From Drechslerella dactyloides (Eukaryota; Ascomycota; Orbiliomycetes; Orbiliales; Orbiliaceae): a stretch of DNA of 64,000 bases. The notes beneath the pieces were generated by a model. It saw nothing but the letters and a program-made list of their open reading frames with translations, was not told the DNA's origin and did no database searches. A program made the position numbers and the translations under genes. The DNA is taken from the NCBI GenBank assembly GCA_020064725.1, contig JAGTWJ010000003.1, forward strand, positions 372,001 to 436,000. The letters are read 5' to 3'. Below are positions 12,201-22,808 of the stretch, piece after piece; the first letter of the stretch is position 1, and every line of letters starts with the position of its first letter.

Positions 12201-14052
12201 GCTGCAGCTTGCGCTTCTGCCCGCCGCTGAGGGTCTGCGCCCGGGCGTCAATTTTCTCGATGAGGTCGCACTCGCGGACCATTTCCTCGACCGCGGCGTC
12301 GCGCGCGGCCTTCGAGGCCGGCTGGCCCTTGATCATCAGCCAGATCTGGACGTGTTCGCGGACGGTGAGCTGTGGCCAGATGACGTTGTGCTGCGGACAA
12401 TAGCCCAGCTCTGTGCGCTCACAGCCGAGCTCGATGCTGCTGCCCTTGTCGGCCTTGATGACGCCGCCAATGCACTTCAGTGTCGTGGTTTTCCCGCCGC
12501 CGTTGGGGCCCAGCAGACAGGCGACCTGTCCGCGGCGGACCTCCATGCTGAGCCCGTTGACGGCCTTGCCCTTGGACTTCTTGAACGTCTTGTCGAGGCC
12601 GTTGATCCGCATCGCCAGGCCCGTCCCCGGGGCGAGGGGCTTGACGATGTACGGGACATGCCAGATGGCGAAGTGCGATGTGACCGCCAGCACCAGGTAA
12701 AGCGGGATCTGGATGAGGAAGAAGACGATGTAGAGGAACGGCTGGATGGCGACGAAGTTGGTCAGGATCTTGATGTCGTCAGGCGACCGGCCGGCCTTGA
12801 ATCCCAGCGTCGCAGCCCCTTCCAGGCGGGCAATGTCGGAGATGAGAGAAGCGTATGTGAACGGCGGGAACACGGCAGCCAGGCCGGAGATTTGGACAGT
12901 ATCCGGCTTTTCGTTGAACAGGTAGTTGAATATAATCATCGCCAGCCCGAGCGTGATGATTGCCGACACGGGACTGGAGAAGTGACCCTTCGTGAACAAC
13001 GTGGAGAGGAAAATGCACATGCACAACGTCGCGGTGCCTGCCAGCAGCTGGAATAGAACCAAGTACCCCGTATTCGTGCTGACGAAGAGCACGGAGCCGA
13101 GGATGATACCGGTGATGATCCACGTCGGCGTATACAGCAGCCAGAAGGACGTAAAGTACGAGACAATCTGGGGGGTCTGTCTGCACCCCTGGGTGTTCAG
13201 CAGCTCTGTCACGCCGCTTTCTCGCTCCCGAGTAAGGAATCCACAGACGTGGAAGACCATCTCGATGAAGATGAGGAAGAAGAACGGCGCGAGCAGGAAT
13301 CCGACAAAGGTATAGTACTGGTTTGTGTTAAACCTTCCGACTTCTCCACTCGGCGTCTTCTGTCCGGACGAGCCAAAATAATCTTCGACGCTACTGTATA
13401 GGGAACTAAAGTCCTCCTCGAAACTCTGCTCGTTGATGACGGTATTATCTGGAAAGCTCGCGATGGCAGAGTCCAAGGCGAACTGGACGGGGTAGATCAT
13501 ATCCTGCATCGTGGACCTGTGCGACTTCCAGTCCACGTCGCCCTCAAAGGCTGAGGGATTGTATGCGAGGATGTAATCCACCATGCTTGCGTTCACACTC
13601 TTGAATATGACGCTAACAAAACAGTCGCTCGAGCCAGACAGCGTCACCCGGCATTGACCGAGAATGTCAGCCGGATTGTCGATACGAACAATGTTGCTCG
13701 AGCCGACCTTTGCGGCAAATCTATCGATTATAGAGTCGGCTTGGCTGCCTAGACCATTCCTCGCAAAGACCAGTTTGTTGTTACTACGGCCTTGCAGAGC
13801 TTGGTCCATCGTTTTGATCGGTCTGAGGTCCGCCAGACCACCTTTGCTGACGTTGTAGCCTCCCAACGCATTGCCGATGTTCTTGAAGAGGGACAGAAGT
13901 AGTGCGATGATGACCGGGGCGAGGAGGACCCTGATGAGCATGACAATCGGGCGTCTCAGAAAGAGCTTGAGGTTCTTGTGGCAGAGGGCAACGACCTGGC
14001 GCTTGTAGATGCCCAGGGTGCCCTCAGGCCGGCGAACGGTAGCGTCCGCCAT
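9217..14052 (-). CDS. full-size ABC transporter, subfamily A-like (1611 aa)
   Basis: Intronless. Two repeats of (TM domain + nucleotide-binding domain). The N-terminal RRPIVMLIRVLLAPVIIALLL is the first TM helix, followed by a large extracytoplasmic loop, the ABCA hallmark, and a block of TM helices. NBD1: Walker A GPNGGGKTT at about 510-520, Q-loop CPQHN, signature LSGGQKRKL at about 608, Walker B IVTIDEASSG with DEA in place of the usual DEP. The Ala-rich acidic linker leads to TMD2. NBD2: GPNGAGKST at about 1329, signature LSGGTKRKL at about 1425, Walker B LLLDEPSTGLD and TTHSMEEVEAL. ABCA proteins mostly move lipids or sterols. Base composition is clearly more GC-rich than the flanks, with many long antisense shadow ORFs. 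Confidence 0.93.
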   Translation of the reverse strand: MADATVRRPEGTLGIYKRQVVALCHKNLKLFLRRPIVMLIRVLLAPVIIALLLSLFKNIGNALGGYNVSKGGLADLRPIKTMDQALQGRSNNKLVFARNGLGSQADSIIDRFAAKVGSSNIVRIDNPADILGQCRVTLSGSSDCFVSVIFKSVNASMVDYILAYNPSAFEGDVDWKSHRSTMQDMIYPVQFALDSAIASFPDNTVINEQSFEEDFSSLYSSVEDYFGSSGQKTPSGEVGRFNTNQYYTFVGFLLAPFFFLIFIEMVFHVCGFLTRERESGVTELLNTQGCRQTPQIVSYFTSFWLLYTPTWIITGIILGSVLFVSTNTGYLVLFQLLAGTATLCMCIFLSTLFTKGHFSSPVSAIITLGLAMIIFNYLFNEKPDTVQISGLAAVFPPFTYASLISDIARLEGAATLGFKAGRSPDDIKILTNFVAIQPFLYIVFFLIQIPLYLVLAVTSHFAIWHVPYIVKPLAPGTGLAMRINGLDKTFKKSKGKAVNGLSMEVRRGQVACLLGPNGGGKTTTLKCIGGVIKADKGSSIELGCERTELGYCPQHNVIWPQLTVREHVQIWLMIKGQPASKAARDAAVEEMVRECDLIEKIDARAQTLSGGQKRKLQLAIAFIGGSKIVTIDEASSGVDPLSRQNIWQIIQQGVAQRTILLTTHFLDEADVLADHVVIMSKGKLVVDGSSTALKAQYGDGYDIYTDHSLANKVAHAKTSAEASQKLDELARGDIGGANKYEVGFPTLEQVFLKVASGEALGEDKEDSGSDDEAAAAAAALENPASLLDHGRPISKFRQIWVLFKKRYSVLPHNWLAVIVTLLIPIAVAAACMQGTNAKDIQKAGGLHNCASSIALFQQESQEIRENAASGSAQDWYESLYAPETSYPSSYEKILVGPRDVFKNGSEGQQILKNAFPGEYFDYSSSSSKPAKTDVTGRLIYADTLDNYTTSLPIAGSSYSKRVGVFAPDGQEPRIALGKGYEGNSLHGASFGYQMLSTVTNMMSKKRSGPAMRPSVRGIRRMNSTYDFLATPFALFLGMATIAGFTAAIIYPTYERIQKTRSLQYSNGVSPVSLWGAYLLFELQLILIVAVVMLALLLAGPYTKMFYGLGYCFGAIILTGIATVLGCFILSLYFSAKLAYFMAVVIHLILLFLYFIGVVLTATYAPPLSRFDIQNQLAAGLGLTSPAANLVRAFMLASNSYSFLCGKYGEVANPPNPFTFYLFGGVYFNLILQILFLGLLLMALEYNVFSRVLLRFRKPTRSRDSMEFELAHNPASTRKLADGTSTTAAKEDKYGDRPLLECFGLHKSFNGTEAVHDVTLSVSSNETMALLGPNGAGKSTTINMIRGQLKPDAGDVFVKDKSILSQLVEARAETGVCPQEDAVDDLTVISTLKFYAEVRGVPNPTRNAEAVMAALGIQSFAKKRVSKLSGGTKRKLSVAIALLGNPPVLLLDEPSTGLDAVSKRTLWKTLRTLGRDRATLLTTHSMEEVEALATSVSIIAVRLLASGTTTSLREEYGGYWHVRAVVSEGASGIERDVRALFGECVENFVTHGGSGQVRFGLRKGGEGLTFARAMKAMEGLKSEGKVVEYSMNGTTLQEVFLNVCGKEKAAHY

Positions 14053-16961
14053 TGTGGCTTCTCAGAGGCCAGCTGCAGCTAGGCCGTCTGAATTGAGGAT
14101 GACATCTTGTTAGTCTGCTAAAGCGGATGTATAGAACATAGTAAATGCGGCCATACCTCCTAAAACTTTCAAAGTAAACCAGATCACGAAAATTTGAACC
14201 AAAGTCAGCTGGTGAGGAAGGCCTGGAAATATTCGAAATGTTGCAACTGAACGAACGACTGTGTTGAAAAGTAAGAATTAAAAATTGCGTCGTGGCAATT
14301 GAAAACAGAAAAGTACAAAGACAAGGAACGGAAAGGCCTTGGGAAAATTAACACGACCACTCGCAGGCGCGTCCAGGTTATAATACCTAGATATAGACGT
14401 CGCAACGGCAAGAAGTCAAGAGAAGAAATGTATTTAGACAAGGGGCCTTAAAGAACAGCAGAAGCGAGACCATCGCGAGGTGCTCGCGTCGTTTTATGTC
14501 CGTCGCAGCGCGCAGGCAAAACGAACTTGGATGGCAACGGCGCCAGCAGAAACGGGCAGCCTCAACGGCCACCGATCGCGACCGGCCGAGTCAGTGGGGC
14601 TTAGAGCGGAGGTCGGATGATAGCGAGCTCGCGAAACGAACCCAGGTCGGAAATTTCAAGCCTGGCCGTTGCGTTTCCTTCGCAGACAGGATCTGGACAG
14701 GACGGCGCGGTGGCTGTGGACCATGTTTGGTACCGCTGACTTGGCAGAAGACTGCCCCTTTAAGCCCAGACTGCCTCGTACAGGATATATTGACGTACGT
14801 ATGCTTGCAAGCATCCAGCGGTCTAGCTTACCAGACTCTCGATAATCCGCCAATGCATTCCATGACGGCTTCGTGATGTCCAGAAATCTTCTTCAGTAAG
14901 CAGGTGTAATCAGACCACAAAGGGGACAGCTAACCCTTACCAGGATACCTGGCTCCCGATTCGCGATGCCTCTTAGGTGTCCCTCGCAGCTTAGCACCAA
15001 ACAAGCAGCTCGCCTTTCAAGTGGTGTTAGTCATGACGATGGAAGGTGACGCGTCGGGAGCGCTTCCAGGCAGGACGTCCAGCCAGGCCATCCCATATTT
15101 CGAGCTATACCGCAAATCGCAGCGATCGTGGATGAAGATGTAACTGTGCAATCTGCCGTCTCGTATTGCACAAGCCGGCGGGGGATGGCACGTTGTCTGG
15201 GCGTTTCGCATGCAGGTGCCTTTGTCCGCGACTGGCTGGGGTTCTTTCTGCAGGCGAGGCGCAGCCGCAGAAGCTTTTTTGGTTTTCTTGGTTCATTACT
15301 CGCACAAAGCTTCCTAGACCAGTCTGTGCGCGGTGCACTGTGTAACATTCCAACATTGATACATCTCAGTAATATCAGCTTAGGCAAATTGTTTCATAAA
15401 TTCTCGCTGCCCGAGTGCGATAGATCTTCTCGTCAAGTTATCCAGCTCCAAGTTCGGATAATACCAAGAATATCTTGAATATTGCGAAAGTATCAGGCCT
15501 GAGACTGCCCATTCCATTGAAACGTCTCCATAGACTTGGCCGAGTCTATCAAGCAAGTCCATCCAGCCGCCCTTTGCATGCAAACAATAGATATAGTTGG
15601 TCTCGCGGGCCAGTCACGCGCAAAGGATATAGTTAATTAAGCTTAAATCAATCGTTATAAATTCATTATAAACAACGGAGCCATGGAACTCCGCTAGTTC
15701 CGGAGACCTTGCGCAGTCAGATAATCAAGGGCTATTGCCATGCAAGATTAACTGGTCTTGGCATCTCAAAGCTTACGTATGGCATGATCAAGCACCGGTT
15801 AATGCACCGATATCTCACAAGCGACGACACGCCGAAGCATCTCGCAGGCCTGATATATCTCGTGATATTGTACTTGGCTTGCAGCTGATCCACTCTTATA
15901 CGGCAGAAGCCCGCTCGAATACCTCTTGATTTAGTGTAGCGTGAGTACGCCTCTCGACCCAGTGTTGTCGAGAACCCAGGCCGGCGCATGCGCCAAGCTT
16001 TGGACGCGTAGACATCCGCTCTGTGGGCTGCATCATGACTCCCGCCCGTTCATGGCCCCTGGCGCTCTGGCTCCGAGATCAACTCCCGCCCTTAAGTCGA
16101 CACGTTGCATATTGGCGAAGCTGATAAGGCTTCAATCAGACATAAATTTATGTAATTGAATATCGAACAGACTTTCGGGGCAAGTTAACTAGCAGCAACC
16201 TCTCGGTATAGGATACATCCTGTGAGTTGTTCAGTGGATAACGGTCCTTTGTTTTTGTTCCGATCCTGGAGCACACTTCATTCACTCGCTAAACTAAATG
16301 AATGAAGGTGCACTACAAAGGCAGCCTTGGAGTCCGCGTATACATCTCTGTATCTGTATCTGTCAATCAGTGGCGGACGAACCAAGATTGGATATGCTGT
16401 AAAATTACAAGTTGATCTGGACTCGGCAATTTGCAAAGTAGAATTCAAGGTGTCATCGTACATATCCGCCTGTGATCTATAGAGAAGTGAAAGAAATAAA
16501 GGTAAAGATACAAAAAACCAATGCTAATGAAAGATTTCTCAGTGAATATCAGAATGCATGCAATGCGGCCGCAATGGCCAGAAAGGAAACGCATACAGGA
16601 AGAGTTTCGCAGAACTCCCCGCGCTGCGTCTACATGCGTATGTGCAAAAAGAACGAGAACTGTTCCATGCCAGATATATAATACAGATGATATCAACCCA
16701 TGTCTCCAGTCCCAACAAAGGAAAGATGAGAAAAAGGAAATCGAACAGATTATATTACTCTACAAGGAAAAGGAGGATATCTCCAGAATAAACTTAGGAC
16801 CGGGCCCCTGCGACTCCAGCCAATAGGGGAAAAACAATGCATGAAAAACAAATGGAACATAGAAAGCAACTCAGTCTACAGACTGTCGGTATCGCCATTA
16901 CGACTTTTCCTCTGTACATCGAACGATCTCACCGCGCAAAATGAAACTTGGTATTTGAACT
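14053..16961. other. 2.9-kb intergenic region, no supported gene
   Basis: Only short unconnected open frames. It contains the ABC transporter promoter on the left and the tyrosinase 3' flank on the right. The A/T-rich right end (16250-16960) contrasts with the GC-rich transporter. Confidence 0.55.
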
Positions 16962-19529
16962 TTATACCATAGTCTCACCTGCCTCGAGACCACCAGCCTT
17001 GCCCTCGGTGACGTCGTACTCAGTCTTGGGGTTGCCCCACACGGGGAGGGCGCCTTCGACACACGCCAGCTTGACATCGGACGAGGCAATGGAAACCTTG
17101 AGGCCCTGCACGTCCTTAGTAGGGACAGCATTGCCTCCAGCGGTCGCGACCTCCCAGCGCAGGTTCTTCTGGAGGAATGGAACCACGGCTTCGCGGCCGA
17201 GGTTTGACACCTTACCAGCAACAATCTGGTTCATGAGGGCGGCGGTGAGCGGCACCGATCCGGAACCCGTGTACTGATGACCACCGCCGAGATTGCTGAA
17301 GGCACAGTGTGTTCCAACCAGATTCCGCTCGGTACCCCAGGTCGCAGGCTTCGTAGCATCATAGTCGCCCAAGAAGAAGTAGACGGTGTAGGTTCCCTTG
17401 AGGGCATTGTTGACGGTCTTGACCTGCGCAACGTACTCGATGTACTGGTCACCGCCGTTGATCAGAGAGTTGGCGTGCTTGACAAGGTCACCGATTGAAG
17501 GGATGCTGTCGATGGCCTTGTTGACAATGTCGCCAACCCTATCAATCGCATCACCGACAAAGTCCGTAGCGTCCGATACAGTTTCGGGAATATCCGAGAC
17601 ATCATACCGTCTGTGATTGTCATTATTGGAGACGCCCTCCCACCAGTTCCTCAAGCAGTCGAAACGGGCTCCTCTAATTATGTCAAACCAGCTAAGCTCA
17701 TTGCAGGACTGTCTCCCGTTTCTGCCGTTGTTGTCATTTCTGCCGTTATCACCATTTCCATTGTTAGGAGGGTTTGGTGTGCGGGTCGCAGATGGTACAG
17801 AGGGGCTTGTGCTGACACGGTCTCGGACAGGCGGCGAGGCGATGGGAACGGAGGTGGTAGAGCTGGTTCTGGTCGTCATCGTGGTAGGACTGGTTGTCGT
17901 ACCGGCTCTGGTGCTCGACATGCTTGCAGTGACGGAAGACACGGAGGTGAGCACACCAGCGGGACTGCCAGCGCCGTACAGAGCATTCACTTGGCTGATG
18001 ACCCAGGCGGAGAAGTTCTCTGCTGGCTTTTGGAAGTCGTCGGTCTCGGGATAGACATAGCCGAACACCTTGGTGGACTTGACATCATCGGAGGTATAGA
18101 AGTCACCGTTTCTGTCCGTCTTATGGAACGGGGAAAGACCAGTCCGAGAGTTCTCTCGGGTACCGGCGGGGATAGCGTAGGTTCCAAATTGAGCGACAAA
18201 GTTGTCCGAAGGCGTAAGATAGGACCCCTGGGTGTTCCCGCGGATCCCCTGCCACATCGCGAAGAGTCTGTCAATGTTGGTATGATGCAGCCAGAACATA
18301 ACATCCATAGCGGCGTAGTCGACATAGGCCATCTCGCCGGTGTTACCACCAACCGTAGCGTGAATGACATCGTGGACCGATTCCAGAGAATCCAGTCGAC
18401 CGTTGACCGCTGTCGTTGTGCCTTTGTTCGAGAAAGACGCGAAGTCGGTATAGGCGGTCAACAAGTTGTAGACACGGTTTCTCAGATTGTTTCCAATGTT
18501 GGCAAAGCGTTGGTTCAGCTGGGCGTTAGAAAGACGAGAACTCTGCGTGACCGTATTGAAAGGAGGATCCGGAAATTGCACTTCCTGTTGGCCTCGAGCA
18601 AACTTGTACTTGTAGCTGAACAGCGGGTTGTCAATGGTAACCCGTCCCCTCCTAGGATCGGTAACTTGAATCTGAGGTATCCCAACGACGTCAGGAACGT
18701 TGAAGTTATTGCTCAGCCAGTCCCAGTACGGCATCCTGTAAAAGACTGTCTGTTAGCCATGATGTTGTGTTGTGCATGTGGTTGACCGCGCGAGTTCGGT
18801 TTGCTGTGTGTAACTGTGTTGTCGTAGGTGACCACCAAGCGGGAAAACGTACCTCCAGTTGGCTGCGGCAGCCCGGTCCTTGCTTCCCTCCGGGAACTGG
18901 TTTGCAATCTTCTGTACTTCGGCGAACAGAGCGCCTTCGTACAGAGCGAGATATGGCCGATGCCACGACAAGAAAAGAATGTCTGCATGTGTGCAGTAAC
19001 CTATCATAGCGAATAACAAATTGTTAGCCCAAGACCTGTTGATAGCATGGACGCAATAGCGCCTATAAGGCGAAGATACAATGAAACCAACCGCAGAAAG
19101 CTGTGGTTCATTTTCGATTGTTTAATTTCTGCTTCGGTCCAGCGACGTACCTCCATTGTTGTTCCCTCCTGTAACGCCGTCCCAGGCCATAAACGGCCGC
19201 CCGTGGATTCCCGCAATCTGGAAATAGGAAGTTAAATCGTCCTGCGGCTTGGCCATAAGGCTAGCAAGAGCCAATATATACAAGTTGAAGCCCTCGGGGC
19301 TGTCTTGTTGGAGCTGGCGAATTTCCTTTCGGAGCGGGGCCTGTTGTCCATCTGGGATAGCCTTGATTCCATTGTTGGTCAGGGTCGAGAGAACGACTGC
19401 TCTTCTGGCCAATTCGCCCTTAACGCCACCTTGGAACGCATCGAGACCCGGTTTCACAGGCGAGGCACCGACACGGCCGAATGCCGCTGCCGCGACCGCC
19501 GCCGAAAGAAGGGTTGATATTTGAACCAT
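16962..19529 (-). CDS. secreted tyrosinase with C-terminal domain (766 aa)
   Basis: Type-3 copper monophenol/o-diphenol oxidase, making quinones for melanin or phenol chemistry. Exons 19151-19529, 18853-19000 and 16962-18735. Signal peptide about 1-22 (LLSAAVAAAAFGRVGAS). CuA histidines: H109 (IHGRP), H131 and H140 (SWHRPY). C129 sits in a C-T-H motif, the Cys-His thioether of fungal enzymes. CuB: H297 and H301 (HDVIHATVGG) and one of H326/H327 (MFWLHHTNIDR). After the catalytic domain comes a Thr/Ser-rich then Asn/Gly-rich linker (NNGNGDNGRNDNNGRNGR) and a C-terminal domain of the kind that shields the active site in latent fungal tyrosinases. The linker is longer than I expect for the family and may be glycosylated. 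TATAA on the minus strand at about 19971 may be its core promoter. Confidence 0.93.
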
Positions 19530-22500
19530 AGTTGTAGAATTGAAGGATACAATCCGAACAGAAAGACTGGATATAGATGTCGGAAAGATATCGCAATGGA
19601 AGAATGGAATGCTATGTCCGCTTCGATATAAATTCAGAAATAAAGAAATTCACGAAGCTTCAAAGATAGCCCAAAGTTCACCGAACCCGCTATGTTTCTC
19701 AAGAATTGAAGTCGAGTTTTTGCGAGATACCCCAGGCCTCAACAACACACAGACAGAAAATGTCGATTTAAACGAATGACTTCGACGCGGCTCTGCAAAG
19801 ACAGCACAGCGTCGATGATGATAGCGAAAGATAGAAAGGGAAGAAAAGGGGAGAGAAAGAAGGAAGAACGAAATAAAAGACGTCCCTTACTGAGATGCCA
19901 CTTTATCGGCGTGCCAGAAGAAAGAGTCCTTTAGCAAGAGATTCTGCATCTTGCGGCGGCTTCTGCTCTATTATAAGCTAGGCCTATCCACGTTGTAAAT
20001 TGCATATCGGGGCGATCATGGAGTGTATCCATGCCTCGCTGACCTCACCGACCAAACCTCAAAGAGAAGGGTTTACCTCCCATTGGACTCTGGAACGTTA
20101 GGTCCTACCTACCGAATTTTACTCGGATCCGGCGCACAGCGAAAAAAGAAGCACTGATATGGCGATGGCCAGCAAAGGGGCATCAGATTGAAACCCAATG
20201 AAACTCCCCGGCCATACTAGCGAGCCTGAATTCGTGGTAGATCATGTCATACCGACTGCGCCCAATCAACGGCGCTCTTCAGACAGGCTAGATTCGGGCA
20301 GGTACGAACATAGCCACCAGACCCAACGGAAGCACTCAAAGAACAAGAGAGGTGTTGGCGGCGGTCGTGAGGGGCGGTTAGGAGAAGCTGCAGCTCGTTT
20401 TAGACACTCTTGCTCTGGTGGAGCTGGGGTCCTCCGTTGGTTGAAACAGCTAAGCTCAACAGGGGCAAATTGGCTAGGCTCGCCGTATGCGAGGGCCGTG
20501 GCTGGGGGCTCTCATTGGCTAGGTGGCGCTGGCGTGTGAGACTAAACGCTGGCACATGCCAATTGCTGTGGGTACAGCCAAACAGCTGCACCTGTCATGT
20601 AATCGTTCGCAGTGTATGACATGATCTTGCATTTCCACGCGGAATAGAGATTGCACACTCAGACTCAGGCGCTCGCATATCTGCATGCAAGGCTGCTTTT
20701 TGCGTCGGTAAGGGCTTCCGGACAGAGCGGCCATCCCGATGCATGTCTCCGGTGCAGCGCCCTCGAGTCAGACCGGTCAACAACGCCCGCTAAACAAAAG
20801 CTCCATATGTTAGACTGTGATGCATATATGTGATCACGGCCGCATTCGGGCACGATCCCTTCGTGTCAAGTAATGCAACCCGTGATCGTCCATCCCAGTG
20901 AAATTTGAAAATCAGGGACATTTCCGAAGTCGGGTTGAAGAGCACTTCGGACCCTGGGCAATGCAACTTTGCCTGGCATAACCTGTTAGGACCGGAATGG
21001 ATCTTGGGGTCGTGATCCAAGCTGGAGCTGGTCACGTCTTCCTCCTTCGCGATCAGTACATACGCCGTCGCTGTCAGTGTCGCTGCCGCCCTTAGCCTCA
21101 CCAACATTAAACCTCGCCTGGACCAGAATATCGTTTCAGCAAACAGCAAGCGGCAGGTGCACTTAATGACTGGCGGCGAGATGTTCGCATAAAAATTGCT
21201 AAACTTACCACCTCCAAAAGCAAATACTGATAGACGGGTGCGACTGGACGCCACTCAATCTCTGGGAGACATTTCTCCTAAGTTAGGATGCCGGGCTTCC
21301 GAGCAAAGCTAGTAGAGGCCTTAGCTCCTATAGCCAAAGAGCGGATCGCCTTGGCATGTTTCCCCGGACTTTGGGCAAGCTCCCCAATTTAGAGTTGTAG
21401 GCAGGCGGCAGTGTGCCAGGTTTGGGTTCCCGAGTATGCAACGGCGAGATTCCCAGGGAATGAAGTTCTTTCCCACCCCTAAGAATAGCGGCGCGCGTCT
21501 GTCTAAGCCAGTGATCAGTCCACCAAAGCTTGAGAAACACTCCGACCTCGATACGGCATGTGCTCTAGGAGGGTGTTGTTGCATCAGCTTCTGGAACATG
21601 TCGCGAGCGGTCACTGTGTATTCCATGATATCAACATTTTTATGGCATTGCGATCGAGAAGATCGAAGAAGAGCTACTTGACGACGCTGACGCAAAGTGC
21701 ATTGTCGATATGCATAATTGCATCTTCTGTCTTGGATAGAGGTGACGGCTTCGTGCGATTATGCAGGAATACAGGCGAAACAGCCGGCCTCGTGAATGCG
21801 ATACCAAGAGCTTCAAAGTCTCGCACTGCACTATCGAATTTTTTTTGTGGTGCCCAGATTCAGCTGTTTCATACGCGGAGAGCTCAAGGCGGGAGCGACT
21901 TCTGGGAAGCTGTAGCATGTAGGTGTATAGCTATCCGGACATGTATGTAATTGTACTTCCGCATTTCCGGATCTACAGTGCATGCATGCTCATTTCCCTC
22001 CGGGCGGGACATCACGTCGTCCATGTGCGGGATCCGGATTATGGGTGGCTAAGCTTCGTGGCGCGACGGCCCCTCGAAGGCGAAGCTTTGAGGTTCCGAC
22101 ACACGAAGCACGCTCGCAGCCCTCATTTCCACAATCTCGCGGCACTATCGTCCCTGATAGCGCCACAACACAACACGCAATTATTGCGAGCTGAATGCCG
22201 CCGCATGCGCGTGTGTATACGTACTGCACCCAATGCTTCAGCCCCATCCGGAAAACAATAGCGAAATGTCACCACGGGAAATTAAGAGGTCAAGTGATAC
22301 CTCAACCGAGATTATTTCGACAGCTTCTCCTGCATTTTCAAAATGAAGAGATTTTTGCTAAGTTCGGTTGCTTCACTGCATATATGTCTAGTCTTGCATT
22401 GCATTGAATTCGAACGCCGAGATTACCATCGAGTCGCCGAGATCTATAGCTATAGACAGCGGATTCAAATGGTGCAAGCATGCGACTGCACCCTTATCTC

Positions 22501-22808
22501 GCCATTTGAGCACCACAGGCGAATTCAGTAGAGGGGTAACATGATATCCGCATCCCTTCATAGGCATTTCAATTTTCTCAATACGCTTGCAATCCCAGAT
22601 TCTAAGCTCGACTATGCAGCTTTATCGATTGCCTCTGCCTAAGCACCGAAATAAATTCTCCAGATAAGGATCCCCCTTCATTTCGGCTGCATCTGAACCC
22701 TCCAGGTGTGTTGGAAGGGCCCCTATGTAATATACACCCGGTTCGTTCGGTATTAGTTGGTGACCAGGTATCCCACTTATCACATGTCTGGAGTCGGTTT
22801 CTCGTTGC
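19530..22808. other. 3.3-kb intergenic region
   Basis: Tyrosinase promoter on the left; no well-supported gene in the rest. One possible small ORF is listed separately at 20790-21107. Confidence 0.5.
20790..21107 (-). CDS. doubtful small ORF, possibly secreted (105 aa)
   Basis: The ATG at 21107 opens a frame starting MLVRLRAAATLTATAYVLIA, which could act as a signal peptide, followed by a polar region with three Cys. The start context is weak, no homologue is recognised and there is no intron to support it. It could equally be chance. Confidence 0.2.
   Translation of the reverse strand: MLVRLRAAATLTATAYVLIAKEEDVTSSSLDHDPKIHSGPNRLCQAKLHCPGSEVLFNPTSEMSLIFKFHWDGRSRVALLDTKGSCPNAAVITYMHHSLTYGAFV

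Noticed and set aside
11479..13056. Several plus-strand ORFs of 149-234 codons inside the ABC transporter
   Set aside because: Antisense shadows produced by the GC-rich codon use of the transporter; rich in Arg, Gly, Ala and Ser with no domains.
17613..18785. 390-codon plus-strand ORF opposite the tyrosinase
   Set aside because: Lies opposite the tyrosinase exon and linker; no recognisable protein features.
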